DNA of 64,000 bases from Bradyrhizobium viridifuturi (GCF_001238275.1 NZ_LGTB01000012.1:1-64000); one strand, 5' to 3'; shown: positions 24,517-34,194, counted from the first letter of the stretch. Translations and numbers: made by a program. Notes: a model not told the origin generated them from the letters alone.

Positions 24517-26070
24517 TTAGTCCGGGACGCCGGCAGCCTTGAGCGTATCACGATAGGTCGCGGACATCGCTTGCACCGGAAACGGAATGCGCGACATGAA
24601 TCCGGAAATCGAAAATTCCGGATCGACCTTGAGCAGTTCGCGCGCGATCTGGGTTGCGCGCGCGGTCTCGCCGGTCTTGACCAGCGCCACGATCAGGACG
24701 CGCAGGGCGACTGCGAAGCGGCGGTTCTGCGCCAGCGCCTTGTCGGCCCATGTCACCGCTTCGGCGAAATTGTCGTCGAGCACCGCGCAGATCGCGAGCG
24801 CTGCGGAGGCGAACCAGCCGCGCGGGTCGCGCGGGTTCAGCCGCTGCGCGCGCTCGATCATGGCGCGGCCGGCCTGCTGGTTGCCGCGCATCGCCTCGAC
24901 CCAGCCGCCGAGCACCAGCGCCATCGCCGAGTTCGGATTGATCGCAAGCGAGCGCTCGAACAATTCGCGCGCGGGCTCGATCTCGTCGGCCATGTTCCAG
25001 ATCGCGAACGCCGCCATCCACAGCACCTGCGGATCGCCGGACGTAAGCTCGACCGCGCGCCAGGCCTGCGCGACCGCGCGCTCCCGGTAGGAGTCATCAG
25101 GCTTCAGCCAGCCCTGGACATGGCGCATCGCATGGCAATAGGCCGACGCAGCAAGCGCCGGCGCGTAGTTCGGATCGAGCGCCAGCGCCTGGTCGAGGCA
25201 GTCGAGCGCGGCTTCCATGCTCTCGGGCGTGAACTCGTAGCGAAGACTGTAGGCGCGCAGCAGCAGATCGTAGGCGTCGAGCTTGTCGGGCGGCGCGGCC
25301 CGCACCCGCTCGGCCTCGGCGACCAGCATGGTCGGCTCGATCGCGCCGACCACGTTCTCGGTGATGCGGTCCTGCAGGTCGAACACGTCGTTCGCTGCGC
25401 CGTCGAACCGGTCGGCCCACAGATGCGCGCCGGAGGTTGCGTCGATCAACTGTCCGGTGATGCGCAGGCGGTCGCCGCCACGGCGGACGCTGCCTTCGAG
25501 CACGTAGCCGACGCCGAGCTCGCGGCCGACCTGGCGGATATCGACTGCCTTGCCCTTGTAGGTGAAGGCCGAGTTGCGCGCGATCACGGTGAGGCGGCTG
25601 CACCGGGCGAGTGCGGTGGTGATGTCCTCGGCGATCCCGTCGGCGAAATAATCCTGCTCGGCGTCGCCGCTCATGTTGGTGAACGGCAGCACCGCGATCG
25701 ACGGGCCCTCGCTCGGCCGTGGCGGGGTGGCGTTATCAGCGGCCGGATGCGTGGGCGCGCTGTCCTCCCTGACTTCGCCGACAAAGCGGAGACCTTTGCG
25801 GGGCAGGGTGCGGATCAGCCGTTGCTCCTCGCCATTGTCGCCGATCGCTGTGCGCGCGGCGTTGACCCGGCTGCTCAGGGTCGCCTCCGAGACGATCCGC
25901 CCGTGCCAGACCGCGGCCAGCACCTGGTCGCGGCTGACGACGCGGTCGCGGGTACGGATCAGGAATTCCAGGAGGTCGAAGACCTGCGGCTCGACGGCCA
26001 CCAGGGCATCGCCGCGGCGCAGCTCCCGGCGCTCGGAATCGAGGGTCAAGTCGTTGAAATGATAGGTCAA
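24517..26070 (-). CDS. CadC-like winged-helix regulator with TolB-like and TPR domains
   Basis: 517 aa. Residues 1-100 form an OmpR/PhoB winged helix (FNDLTLDSERRELRRGD, VSRDQVLAAVWHGRIVSEAT). About 125-250 is a TolB-like N-terminal domain (IAVLPFTNMSGDAEQDYFAD, YVLEGSVRRGGDRLRIT). The remainder is TPR repeats (ALDLDPNYAPALA-like). No transmembrane helix separates them, so it is probably soluble. Such proteins occur widely in rhizobia as orphan regulators or adenylate-cyclase-like remnants. Confidence 0.85.
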   Translation of the reverse strand: MTYHFNDLTLDSERRELRRGDALVAVEPQVFDLLEFLIRTRDRVVSRDQVLAAVWHGRIVSEATLSSRVNAARTAIGDNGEEQRLIRTLPRKGLRFVGEVREDSAPTHPAADNATPPRPSEGPSIAVLPFTNMSGDAEQDYFADGIAEDITTALARCSRLTVIARNSAFTYKGKAVDIRQVGRELGVGYVLEGSVRRGGDRLRITGQLIDATSGAHLWADRFDGAANDVFDLQDRITENVVGAIEPTMLVAEAERVRAAPPDKLDAYDLLLRAYSLRYEFTPESMEAALDCLDQALALDPNYAPALAASAYCHAMRHVQGWLKPDDSYRERAVAQAWRAVELTSGDPQVLWMAAFAIWNMADEIEPARELFERSLAINPNSAMALVLGGWVEAMRGNQQAGRAMIERAQRLNPRDPRGWFASAALAICAVLDDNFAEAVTWADKALAQNRRFAVALRVLIVALVKTGETARATQIARELLKVDPEFSISGFMSRIPFPVQAMSATYRDTLKAAGVPD

Positions 26071-26234
26071 ATCGAAGAGTCCGGCGGCCGGCGGCTGAGT
26101 CCGCGGCGGAACCTAGCACAGGCCGGGCGGAGCCAAAATCACGACGGTCTGAAGGACAAATCCACGTCCTCTGAAAGCGGACGGGTTCGGTCTCTGCGAT
26201 ATTCAGCCCCGACACCAGACTTAAGGAGATCGCC

Positions 26235-27275
26235 ATGTCCCAATCGATCAATCAACAACGCCGCCGCTTCCTCGGTATCGCCGGCGGGATCCTCGCCGTT
26301 TCCCGGTTCGGCTTGATCGGATCGGCCAGTGCGCAGGCCAAGGCGGCAGCGCCCGCGGTCAAGGTCGGCGCCCATACCTCGATCGGTCCGGTCAAGCAGA
26401 TCAATGCCGGCGTGCTCGACACCGGCTATGTCGAGATGGGTCCGGCGTCCGGTCCCGCCGTCATCCTGCTGCACGGCTGGCCCTACGACATCCATAGCTA
26501 TGCCGACGTCGCGCCGGCGCTGGCGGAGGCCGGTTACCGCGTGATCGTGCCGCATCTGCGCGGCTACGGCAGCACGCGCTTCCTCTCCAGCGATACCAAG
26601 CGTAGCGGCCAGCCGGTCGCGGTCGCCGCCGACATCATTGCCTTGATGGATGCCCTGAAGATCGAGAAGGCCGTGCTCGGCGGCTATGACTGGGGTGCGC
26701 GCACCGCCAACATCATGGCGGTGCTCTGGCCCGAGCGCTGCAAGGCGATGGTCTCGGTCAGCGGCTATTTGATCGGCAGCCAGGCGGCCGGCAAGGTGCC
26801 GCTGCCGCCGAAGGCCGAGCTGCAATGGTGGTACCAGTTCTATTTCGCGACCGAGCGCGGCCGCGAGGGCTATGCCAAGAACCGGCACGACTTCAACAAG
26901 CTGATCTGGCAGCTCGCTTCGCCGCAGTGGAAGTTCGATGACGCCACTTACGACCGCAGCGCCGTTGCCTTCGAGAACCCCGACCATGTCGATGTCGTGA
27001 TCCACAATTACCGCTGGCGGCTCGGGCTCGCCGAGGGCGAGGCGAAGTACGACGCCTTCGAGAAGACGCTGGCCCAGGCGCCCGTGATCGCGATCCCGAC
27101 CATCACGATGGAGGGCGATGCCAACGGCGCGCCGCACCCGGAGCCCGCGGCCTATGCCAAGAAGTTCTCCGGGCATTACGAGCATCGCCAACTGCCCGGC
27201 GGCATCGGCCACAATTTGCCGCAGGAGGCGCCGCAGGCCTTCGTGCAGGCGATCATCGACGTCAGCAAGGTCTAG
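26235..27275 (+). CDS. Tat-exported alpha/beta hydrolase (epoxide hydrolase-like)
   Basis: 346 aa. The signal QQRRRFLGIAGGILAVSRFG is a twin-arginine leader, cut probably after ASAQA. The hydrolase core has the oxyanion motif LLHGWPYD, and the nucleophile elbow GGYDWGAR with Asp rather than Ser, as in epoxide hydrolases and haloalkane dehalogenases. The acid falls in the MEGDANGAP region, with the catalytic His in GIGHNLPQE. AAGGAGA precedes ATG 26235. Substrate unknown. Confidence 0.88.
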   Translation: MSQSINQQRRRFLGIAGGILAVSRFGLIGSASAQAKAAAPAVKVGAHTSIGPVKQINAGVLDTGYVEMGPASGPAVILLHGWPYDIHSYADVAPALAEAGYRVIVPHLRGYGSTRFLSSDTKRSGQPVAVAADIIALMDALKIEKAVLGGYDWGARTANIMAVLWPERCKAMVSVSGYLIGSQAAGKVPLPPKAELQWWYQFYFATERGREGYAKNRHDFNKLIWQLASPQWKFDDATYDRSAVAFENPDHVDVVIHNYRWRLGLAEGEAKYDAFEKTLAQAPVIAIPTITMEGDANGAPHPEPAAYAKKFSGHYEHRQLPGGIGHNLPQEAPQAFVQAIIDVSKV

Positions 27276-27331
27276 AGCGTTTTCGAGCGAAGTGGGTATC
27301 GGTTCGCGTGAAGAAACGCGTCAAACAAGAG
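27276..27331 (+). repeat. dispersed repeat family A, copy 1 (RIME-like)
   Basis: GCGTTTTCGAGCGAAGTGGG ... GGTTCGCGTGAAG ... AAACGCGTC, an imperfect palindrome starting right at the stop codon of the hydrolase gene. Near-identical copies lie at 35896-35950 and 45072-45130. The form matches rhizobial intergenic mosaic elements. Confidence 0.75.
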
Positions 27332-27352
27332 CGGGCGGGCAGACGACATATC

Positions 27353-27862
27353 ATGAGACAGGTTATGAAATGGGCAGCTGCCGCGATCGCGGCAGCCTGC
27401 ATCAGCGCGTCATTGCCGTTTGCCCTCGGGCATGCCGACGACGCGGCACTGGCATCGCCGATCTTCGGCGTGAAAATCCCCGACGGCTATCGCGACTGGA
27501 AGCTGATCGCGGTCGGTGAGGAGACCGGGCTCGACGAGCTGCGCAGCGTGCTCGGCAACGCCACTGCCGTGAAGGCCTATCAGGACGGCGCCGCGCGTTT
27601 CCCCGACGGCACCGTGCTGGTCAAGCTCGCCTGGAAGCGCAAGCCGGTCGCGGGCCTCGACGGCGCCTTCATCACGGGGCCGGCGACCACCGTGCAGGTC
27701 ATGGTCAAGGACTCCGCCAAATATGCCGCGACCGGCGGCTGGGGCTTTGGCCGCTTCATCGACGGCAAGCCGGTCGATGCCGCCCAGCACGAGACCTGCT
27801 TCGCCTGCCACGAGGCCCATGCCAGCGATCACGATTTCGTCTTCACGCACTACGCGCGTTGA
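27353..27862 (+). CDS. cytochrome P460 family protein
   Basis: 169 aa. The signal peptide MRQVMKWAAAAIAAACISAS is followed by IFGVKIPDGYRDWKLIAVG, the conserved P460 opening. The c-type heme site CFACH lies near the C terminus in ETCFACHEAHASDHDFVFTHY. P460 proteins are periplasmic hemoproteins that can oxidise hydroxylamine or act on nitric oxide chemistry. ATG 27353 is preferred; an earlier GTG at 27308 would lie inside the repeat. The physiological role in this strain is unclear. Confidence 0.85.
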   Translation: MRQVMKWAAAAIAAACISASLPFALGHADDAALASPIFGVKIPDGYRDWKLIAVGEETGLDELRSVLGNATAVKAYQDGAARFPDGTVLVKLAWKRKPVAGLDGAFITGPATTVQVMVKDSAKYAATGGWGFGRFIDGKPVDAAQHETCFACHEAHASDHDFVFTHYAR

Positions 27863-27946
27863 GTGCCGGCAATATCGGTGTGGAGACCTGATGGCTCCGA
27901 TCTGGCGCTGTGATTAGAGCAGGGCTAGTTTCCCCGCTGCAATCGC

Positions 27947-28330
27947 ATGCGGGGAACGGCTTTGACCATCACCATCTACGGCATCAAGAACTGCGATACC
28001 ATGAAGAAGGCGCGCACCTGGCTCGACGATCACGGCGTCGCCTACGACTTCCACGACTACAAGACGGCCGGGATCGCCAAGGACAAGCTCAAGCAGTGGA
28101 GCGAGGAGGTCGGCTGGGAGACGCTGCTCAACCGCGCCGGCACCACCTTCAAGAAGCTGCCCGATGCCGACAAGGAAGGCCTGAACGAGCGCAAGGCCCT
28201 GGCGCTGATGGCCGAGCAGCCCTCGATGATCAAGCGTCCGGTGCTCGACCTCGGACCGAAGCGCGTGGTCGGCTTCAAGCCGGATATCTATGCCAAGGAA
28301 GTGCCGGCGAAAGTGCGCAACAAGGGCTGA
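27947..28330 (+). CDS. ArsC/Spx family protein (YffB-like)
   Basis: 127 aa. Starts ITIYGIKNCDTMKKARTWL, with the thioredoxin-fold Cys in NCDTMKKA, then KTAGIAKDKLKQW and IKRPVLDLG. This is the YffB/ArsC-like group rather than a proven arsenate reductase, since no arsenic genes are near. The start is ATG 27947 or TTG 27962; the latter gives the more usual MTITIYG beginning. Confidence 0.85.
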   Translation: MRGTALTITIYGIKNCDTMKKARTWLDDHGVAYDFHDYKTAGIAKDKLKQWSEEVGWETLLNRAGTTFKKLPDADKEGLNERKALALMAEQPSMIKRPVLDLGPKRVVGFKPDIYAKEVPAKVRNKG

Positions 28331-28364
28331 CGCGTTCTGTGTGACACGATGCCGGTTCGTGGAG

Positions 28365-28982
28365 CTAGATCAGCTCGACCGTATCCTGGCTCGCCGTATG
28401 ATCCGCCGGCACGAACCTGCGGTCGATCACCGCGCGCACCGTGACGACCGGGACCGACTTCGCCTTCACGCCCATCAGATTGTGCAGCCGGAAGCCGCCC
28501 TCGATACTGATCGCCTTGTAGGAGCCGATGATGTGCTCGACGCGCTCGCCGCGTCCGAACGGCAGCAGCAATCGCTCATAGGACACGTCCTTGCCATCGG
28601 CGTCGGTGACTTCCGCGACGGTGTAGGTCGGACGCTTGCGCGCGAGGCAGGCGCGATACGACAGGATCACGCCGGCATAGCGCTCCGGGCCGATCGCGTC
28701 GTCGAGATAACGGTCGGTGCGCTGCTGCGGCTCGACGTGCTCGTTGCCGTAGGCCGTGGTCAGCCGCGCGCCTTCCTGCGTGATCAGGAAGCGCGCGTCG
28801 TCACCGCTGCCGACCACGTCGAAGCCCATCATGTCGGCGCGCTCGTCGGCGCTGCCTTCGGTGTGGAAGTCGCATAGCAAGGGAAGGGTGTCCGGCGTGC
28901 GCACCGCGCGCAGCCAGGCGTTCAACTGCACCCGTTGCGTGATCGATTTGACCACCGATGGATCGGCACTCTGGAATGGCAT
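28365..28982 (-). CDS. PAS domain protein (PAS_5-like)
   Basis: 205 aa. After SVVKSITQRVQLNAWLRAVR it has a PAS-like core (FDVVGSGDDARFLITQEGAR, RYAGVILSYRACLARKRPTY, LLLPFGRGERVEHIIGSYKA), the form of single-domain PAS_5 proteins common in alphaproteobacteria. They have no output domain and their ligand is unknown. A fragment of a paralog lies directly upstream at 28986-29099. Confidence 0.7.
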   Translation of the reverse strand: MPFQSADPSVVKSITQRVQLNAWLRAVRTPDTLPLLCDFHTEGSADERADMMGFDVVGSGDDARFLITQEGARLTTAYGNEHVEPQQRTDRYLDDAIGPERYAGVILSYRACLARKRPTYTVAEVTDADGKDVSYERLLLPFGRGERVEHIIGSYKAISIEGGFRLHNLMGVKAKSVPVVTVRAVIDRRFVPADHTASQDTVELI

Positions 28983-28985
28983 CGG

Positions 28986-29099
28986 CTAGCCGAAGCGTGG
29001 GGTGGTTGGGCCGCGGTCATAAAGCCGCAGCCACGCGTTCAGGACATCGCGCTGTCGGATCGACTTGATGACCGGGGAATTGGCGTTCTCGAAATGCAA
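28986..29099 (-). pseudogene. N-terminal remnant of a PAS_5-like paralog
   Basis: Reading from TTG 29099, HFENANSPVIKSIRQRDVLN followed by AWLRLYDRG aligns with the first 28 residues of the neighbouring PAS protein (PFQSADPSVVKSITQRVQLN, AWLRAVR). It then diverges and stops at 28986. It has lost the ATG and all of the PAS core, so it is a broken tandem copy. Confidence 0.65.
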
Positions 29100-29437
29100 G
29101 GCTCTAGCCGTTCATAATCCAATGGCGGAAGCTTCGGCGAGAGGCGGAAATATTCTATGAAAAGGAAAGTCCGGAGCAAAACAGCCTTAATGGCGGCTTT
29201 CCGAGGCGCAAAGCCCGTTCAAATACCATTCGACTAAGGATCAACCGGAACTGGTCGCATCGATACTGCACTGCACAGCTTTCCACCTTGCGTAACCGCC
29301 GCATATGACGGCATATTCCGGCCCGGAGGCGACAGGCCCCGGACGGTTTCCAAGACGTACGGACAACCTGTCGGACATGAAAAAAGCTGGCCACGCGGGC
29401 GACGGGCTTCGCGGCGATGGCGTATGGGGGAATCTAT
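29100..29437. other. intergenic region upstream of the liv operon
   Basis: About 340 bases without a convincing gene. It should hold the liv promoter. The only structure noted is the pair GCATATGAC and GCATATTCC around 29301-29325, a short direct repeat that could be a regulator site. No terminator or RNA gene was seen. Confidence 0.4.
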
Positions 29438-30185
29438 TTGGCCGATGAGTTCATTCTCGAAACCAGCGGATTGACCAAGGAATTCGCGGGTTTCTTCGCC
29501 GTTCGCGACGTTGCGCTCAAGGTGCGTCGCGGCAGTATCCATGCGTTGATCGGGCCGAACGGCGCCGGCAAGACCACCTGTTTCAATCTGCTCACCAAAT
29601 TCCTGAAGCCGACCGGCGGGCAGATTCGCTACAAGGGCCAGGACATCACCGCGATGCCGCCGGCCGACGTGGCGCGGCTCGGGCTGGTCCGCTCGTTCCA
29701 GATTTCGGCGGTATTTCCGCATCTGACCGCGCTCGAAAACGTGCGCGTCGCGCTGCAGCGCCAGCACGGGTCGTCATTCGATTTCTGGCGCTCGAAGAGC
29801 GTGCTCGATCGCTTCAATCCGCGCGCCCATGAGCTCTTGAACGACGTCGGCTTGAGCGAGTTCGCCAACACGCCGGCGGTCGAGATGCCGTACGGCCGCA
29901 AGCGCGCACTTGAAATTGCAACGACGCTCGCGCTCGACCCCGAGATGATGCTGCTCGACGAGCCGATGGCCGGCATGGGCCATGAGGACATCGACAAGAT
30001 CGCGGCGCTGATCAAGCGGATCTCGGCCAAATACACCATCCTGATGGTCGAACATAACCTCTCGGTGGTAGCCAACCTCTCCGACATCATCACCGTGCTG
30101 ACGCGCGGGCAGGTGCTGGCGGAGGGCAATTACGCCGACCTCTCCAAGGACGAGCGCGTGAAGGAAGCCTATCTGGGAGCGGGTC

Positions 30186-30193
<8 letters not shown>
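29438..30193 (+). CDS. livG: branched-chain amino acid-type ABC transporter ATP-binding protein LivG
   Basis: 251 aa. Walker A GPNGAGKTT near residue 39, the LivG-type signature MPYGRKRALEIA, and Walker B MMLLDEPMAGM are intact, as is the switch His in MVEHNLSVV. I chose TTG 29438 because GGGGG lies 7 bases upstream and the protein then begins ADEFILETSGLTKEF, the family start. ATG 29417 is the alternative. First gene of the five-gene operon. Rhizobial members carry amino acids, urea or amides, so the substrate is unproven. Confidence 0.92.
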
Positions 30194-30928
<735 letters not shown>

Positions 30929-30969
30929 ACTCGCCCGAGCCAGAAAATTTAAGAACTGAGGAAATACCC

Positions 30970-32190
30970 ATGAAGAACACGATTTCTGCGCTTCTGCTCG
31001 GCACCGCGATGGCGCTCAGCGCTGTCGGCGTTGCCTCCGCCGACGACAAGGTCGTCAAGATCGGCGTGTTGTCGGATCAGTCCGGCCTCTATGCGGACCT
31101 CGCCGGCCCCGGCTCGACGCTGGCGGCCCAGATGGCGATCGAGGATTCCGGCCTCAAGGCCAAGGGCTGGACCATCGATTTGATCTCGGGCGATCACCAG
31201 AACAAGCCCGACATCGGTACCACCATCGCGCGCCAGTGGTTCGACGTCGACAAGGTCGACACCATCGTCGACGTGCCGAATTCCGGCGTCGCGCTCGCGG
31301 TCAACAACGTCGTCAAGGAAAAGAACGGCGTCTACATCAATTCGGGCGCCGCGACCTCGGATCTCACCAACGCGCAGTGCACGCCGAACACGGTGCACTG
31401 GACCTACGACACCTACATGCTGGCGCACGCCACCGGTCAGGCGCTGGTGAAGGCGGGCGGGGACACCTGGTTCTTCCTGACCGCGGACTACGCGTTCGGC
31501 GCGGCGCTGGAGCGCGATACCACCGCGGTCATCACCGCCAATGGCGGCAAGGTGGTCGGCGGCGTGAAGCACCCGCTCAACACCGCTGACTTCTCCTCCT
31601 TCCTGCTGCAGGCGCAGGCCTCCAAGGCCAAGATCATCGGTCTGGCCAATGCCGGCGGCGACACCACCAACTCGATCAAGCAGGCTGCCGAGTTCGGCAT
31701 CGTCAAGGGCGGCCAGAAGCTCGCCGCGCTGCTGCTGTTCCTCACCGACGTCAAGGCGATTGGCCTCGAGACCGCACAGGGCCTCAACTTCACCGAGACG
31801 TTCTACTGGGACCTCAACGACAACACCCGGGCGTTCTCGAAGCGCTTCGCGGAGAAGATGAAGAACGGTGCGCCCCCGACCATGGTGCAGGCCGGCGTCT
31901 ATGCGGGCCTGTTGCATTACTTCAAGGCGCTGGAAGCGCTCGGCGGCAATCCGCACGACGGCGCCAAGGTGGTCGCGAAGATGAAGACGATCCCGACCGA
32001 CGATCCCCTGTTCGGCAAGGGCGAGGTCGAGGCCAACGGCCGCGTCACCCACGACGCCTATCTGTTCGAAGTCAAGAAGCCCTCGGAGTCCAAGGGCCCG
32101 TGGGACTTCTACAAGCTGGTCGGCACCGTGCCGGGCAACCAGGCCTTCACGCCGCTCGACAAGAGCACCTGTGCGCTTCTGAAGAAGTGA
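30970..32190 (+). CDS. livK: ABC transporter substrate-binding protein (LivK-like)
   Basis: 406 aa periplasmic protein, signal MKNTISALLLGTAMALSAVG with a cut near ASA. Type I binding-protein fold: VKIGVLSDQSGLYADLAGPG, VPNSGVALAVNNVVKE, DTWFFLTADYAFGAALERDT. It sits between the ATPases and permeases of its own operon. A close paralog lies at 51906-53132 with no transporter beside it. Ligand not deducible; members of this subgroup often bind amides, urea or aromatic acids. Confidence 0.9.
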   Translation: MKNTISALLLGTAMALSAVGVASADDKVVKIGVLSDQSGLYADLAGPGSTLAAQMAIEDSGLKAKGWTIDLISGDHQNKPDIGTTIARQWFDVDKVDTIVDVPNSGVALAVNNVVKEKNGVYINSGAATSDLTNAQCTPNTVHWTYDTYMLAHATGQALVKAGGDTWFFLTADYAFGAALERDTTAVITANGGKVVGGVKHPLNTADFSSFLLQAQASKAKIIGLANAGGDTTNSIKQAAEFGIVKGGQKLAALLLFLTDVKAIGLETAQGLNFTETFYWDLNDNTRAFSKRFAEKMKNGAPPTMVQAGVYAGLLHYFKALEALGGNPHDGAKVVAKMKTIPTDDPLFGKGEVEANGRVTHDAYLFEVKKPSESKGPWDFYKLVGTVPGNQAFTPLDKSTCALLKK

Positions 32191-32197
32191 CGATCAC

Positions 32198-32227
32198 GCC
32201 CGCCGGCCATGGGCGTGGCCGGCGGGC
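32198..32227 (+). terminator. intercistronic hairpin after the binding-protein gene
   Basis: GCCCGCCGGCC and GGCCGGCGGGC form a perfect 11-bp stem with an 8-nt loop, 7 bases after the livK-type stop, followed by TTCATCT. This is likely a partial terminator or 3' stabiliser that keeps binding-protein mRNA above permease mRNA. Confidence 0.65.
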
Positions 32228-32254
32228 TTCATCTATCCAGCGAAAGCTCATTCG

Positions 32255-33118
32255 ATGCAGGCTCTCTACGCACAGCTTCTGGTGGGACTGATCAACGGCT
32301 CGTTCTACGCGCTGCTCAGTCTGGGGCTCGCCGTCATCTTCGGCATGCTCAACATCATCAATTTCGCGCACGGCGCGCTCTACATGATGGGCGCCTTCGT
32401 GGCGTACTTCCTGCTCAATCTGGGCGGTATCAATTACTGGTGGGCGCTGATCATCGCACCAGTCATCGTCGGCATCTTCGGCATGATCCTCGAACGGACC
32501 ATGCTGCAATGGCTCGCCGGGCTCGACCATCTCTACGGACTGCTGCTGACGTTCGGCATCGCTCTGATCGTGCAGGGCGTGTTCCAGAACTATTTCGGCT
32601 CCTCGGGCCTGCCTTACTCGATCCCCGATCAGCTCAAGGGCGGCGTCAACCTCGGCTTCATGTTCCTGCCGATCTATCGCGGCTGGGTCGTCATTTTCTC
32701 GCTGGTGGTGTGCCTTGCCACCTGGTTCCTGATCGAGAAGACGCAGCTCGGCGCCTACCTGCGCGCCGCCACCGAGAATCCGACGCTGGTGCGCGCCTTC
32801 GGCATCAACGTGCCGCGCATGATCACGCTGACCTACGGGCTCGGCGTCGGCCTTGCCGCGCTCGCCGGCGTCTTGTCGGCGCCAATCAACCAGGTCCGCC
32901 CGCTGATGGGCGCCGACCTCATCATCGTTGTGTTCGCGGTGGTCGTGATCGGCGGCATGGGCTCGATCATGGGCTCGATCATCACCGGCTTCGCGCTCGG
33001 CGTGATCGAGGGACTGACCAAGTTTTTTTATCCCGAAGCCTCCAACACCGTGGTGTTTGTCCTGATGGTGGTGGTGTTGCTGGTGAAGCCAACGGGACTG
33101 ACGGGACGGGCGGCCTGA
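32255..33118 (+). CDS. livH: branched-chain amino acid-type ABC transporter permease LivH
   Basis: 287 aa, eight hydrophobic segments. LINGSFYALLSLGLAVIFGM, NFAHGALYMMGAF and the C-terminal FAVVVIGGMGSIMGSIITGF are diagnostic of LivH permeases. It is followed by livM with a 1-base gap. It forms the channel with LivM. Confidence 0.93.
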   Translation: MQALYAQLLVGLINGSFYALLSLGLAVIFGMLNIINFAHGALYMMGAFVAYFLLNLGGINYWWALIIAPVIVGIFGMILERTMLQWLAGLDHLYGLLLTFGIALIVQGVFQNYFGSSGLPYSIPDQLKGGVNLGFMFLPIYRGWVVIFSLVVCLATWFLIEKTQLGAYLRAATENPTLVRAFGINVPRMITLTYGLGVGLAALAGVLSAPINQVRPLMGADLIIVVFAVVVIGGMGSIMGSIITGFALGVIEGLTKFFYPEASNTVVFVLMVVVLLVKPTGLTGRAA

Positions 33119-33119
33119 T

Positions 33120-34088
33120 ATGTCAGCATTGACCGACGATACACTTCCGGTGACGCCGCGCGCGATGCGCGACGAGATGATCGTATTCGCCGTGATGGCC
33201 GCACTGCTGGCGGTGGTGCCGTTCACGGGGATCTATCCGTTCTTCGTGATGCAGGCGCTGTGCTTTGCGCTGCTGGCCTGCGCCTTCAACCTGCTGATCG
33301 GCTATGGCGGCCTGCTGTCGTTCGGCCATGCCATGTTCCTCGGCACCGCCGGCTACGTCTCGGCGCATGCGCTGAAGGTCTGGGGGCTGCCGCCGGAGCT
33401 CGGCATCGTGGTCGGCACGGCTGCTGCGGCCTTGCTCGGACTCGTCACCGGCTACATCTCGATCAAGCGCCAGGGCATCTACTTCTCGATGATCACGCTG
33501 GCGCTGTCGCAGCTGCTTTACTTCCTTTATCTGCAGGCGCCGTTCACCCACGGTGAGGACGGCATCCAGGGCATCCCGCAGGGCCATCTGCTCGGGATCT
33601 TCGATCTGTCGAAGCCGATCGTGCTGTACTACGTCGTGCTGGTCGGCTTCCTGGCGGGCTTCCTGCTGATCTACCGGACCATCAACTCGCCGTTCGGCGA
33701 GGTGTTGAAGTCGATCCGCGAAAACGAGCCGCGCGCGATCTCGCTCGGCTACAAGACCGACCAGTACAAGCTGCTGGCCTTCATCCTGTCGGGCACGCTG
33801 GCGGGCTTCGCCGGCTCACTGAAGGTGTTCGTGGCGCAGAACGCCTCGCTGACCGACGTGCACTGGTCGATGTCCGGTGAAATCGTGCTGATGACGCTGG
33901 TCGGCGGCCTCGGCACCATCTTCGGTCCGGTGGTCGGCGCCTTCGTGATCATCGCCATGCAGCAATATCTTGCCGGTTTCGGCCAGTGGGTGACGGTGAT
34001 CCAGGGCGTGATCTTCGTCTCCTGCGTGCTGCTGTTCCGGCGCGGCCTTGTCGGCGAGCTGGCCCACCTGTTGCGGCGGTCGCTGTAG
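33120..34088 (+). CDS. livM: branched-chain amino acid-type ABC transporter permease LivM
   Basis: 322 aa. NLLIGYGGLLSFGHAMFLGT, SIKRQGIYFSMITLALSQLL and IRENEPRAISLGYKT (the EAA-like cytoplasmic loop that contacts the ATPases) are present. Last gene of the operon, followed by a strong hairpin at 34125-34148. Confidence 0.93.
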   Translation: MSALTDDTLPVTPRAMRDEMIVFAVMAALLAVVPFTGIYPFFVMQALCFALLACAFNLLIGYGGLLSFGHAMFLGTAGYVSAHALKVWGLPPELGIVVGTAAAALLGLVTGYISIKRQGIYFSMITLALSQLLYFLYLQAPFTHGEDGIQGIPQGHLLGIFDLSKPIVLYYVVLVGFLAGFLLIYRTINSPFGEVLKSIRENEPRAISLGYKTDQYKLLAFILSGTLAGFAGSLKVFVAQNASLTDVHWSMSGEIVLMTLVGGLGTIFGPVVGAFVIIAMQQYLAGFGQWVTVIQGVIFVSCVLLFRRGLVGELAHLLRRSL

Positions 34089-34124
34089 GGCAGGCCGGGC
34101 GAATTTCGGCCGATATAGCGGTGG

Positions 34125-34148
34125 ACGACCGCCCGTTCGGGCGGTCGT
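34125..34148 (+). terminator. terminator of the liv operon
   Basis: ACGACCGCCCG-TT-CGGGCGGTCGT is a perfect 11-bp palindrome 37 bases past the livM stop, followed by GTCAGGTATTTT. The T-run is weak and displaced, so it may work in both directions. Confidence 0.6.
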
Positions 34149-34176
34149 GTCAGGTATTTTCCCCGCCGGATGCTCT

Positions 34177-34194
34177 ATGACAGTTCTGTGACAG
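34177..34194 (-). promoter_or_regulatory. Pho box (PhoB site) of the DUF47-pit operon
   Basis: The minus strand reads CTGTCAC-AGAA-CTGTCAT, matching the alphaproteobacterial consensus CTGTCAT-N4-CTGTCAT at all but one position. It lies 39 bases before the DUF47 start. In Sinorhizobium meliloti the orthologous orfA-pit operon is repressed by PhoB, and the same regulation is inferred here. Confidence 0.75.

Noticed and set aside
27947..28330. Arsenate reductase of an ars operon
   Set aside because: It belongs to the YffB-like group, and no arsenic transporter or regulator is nearby.
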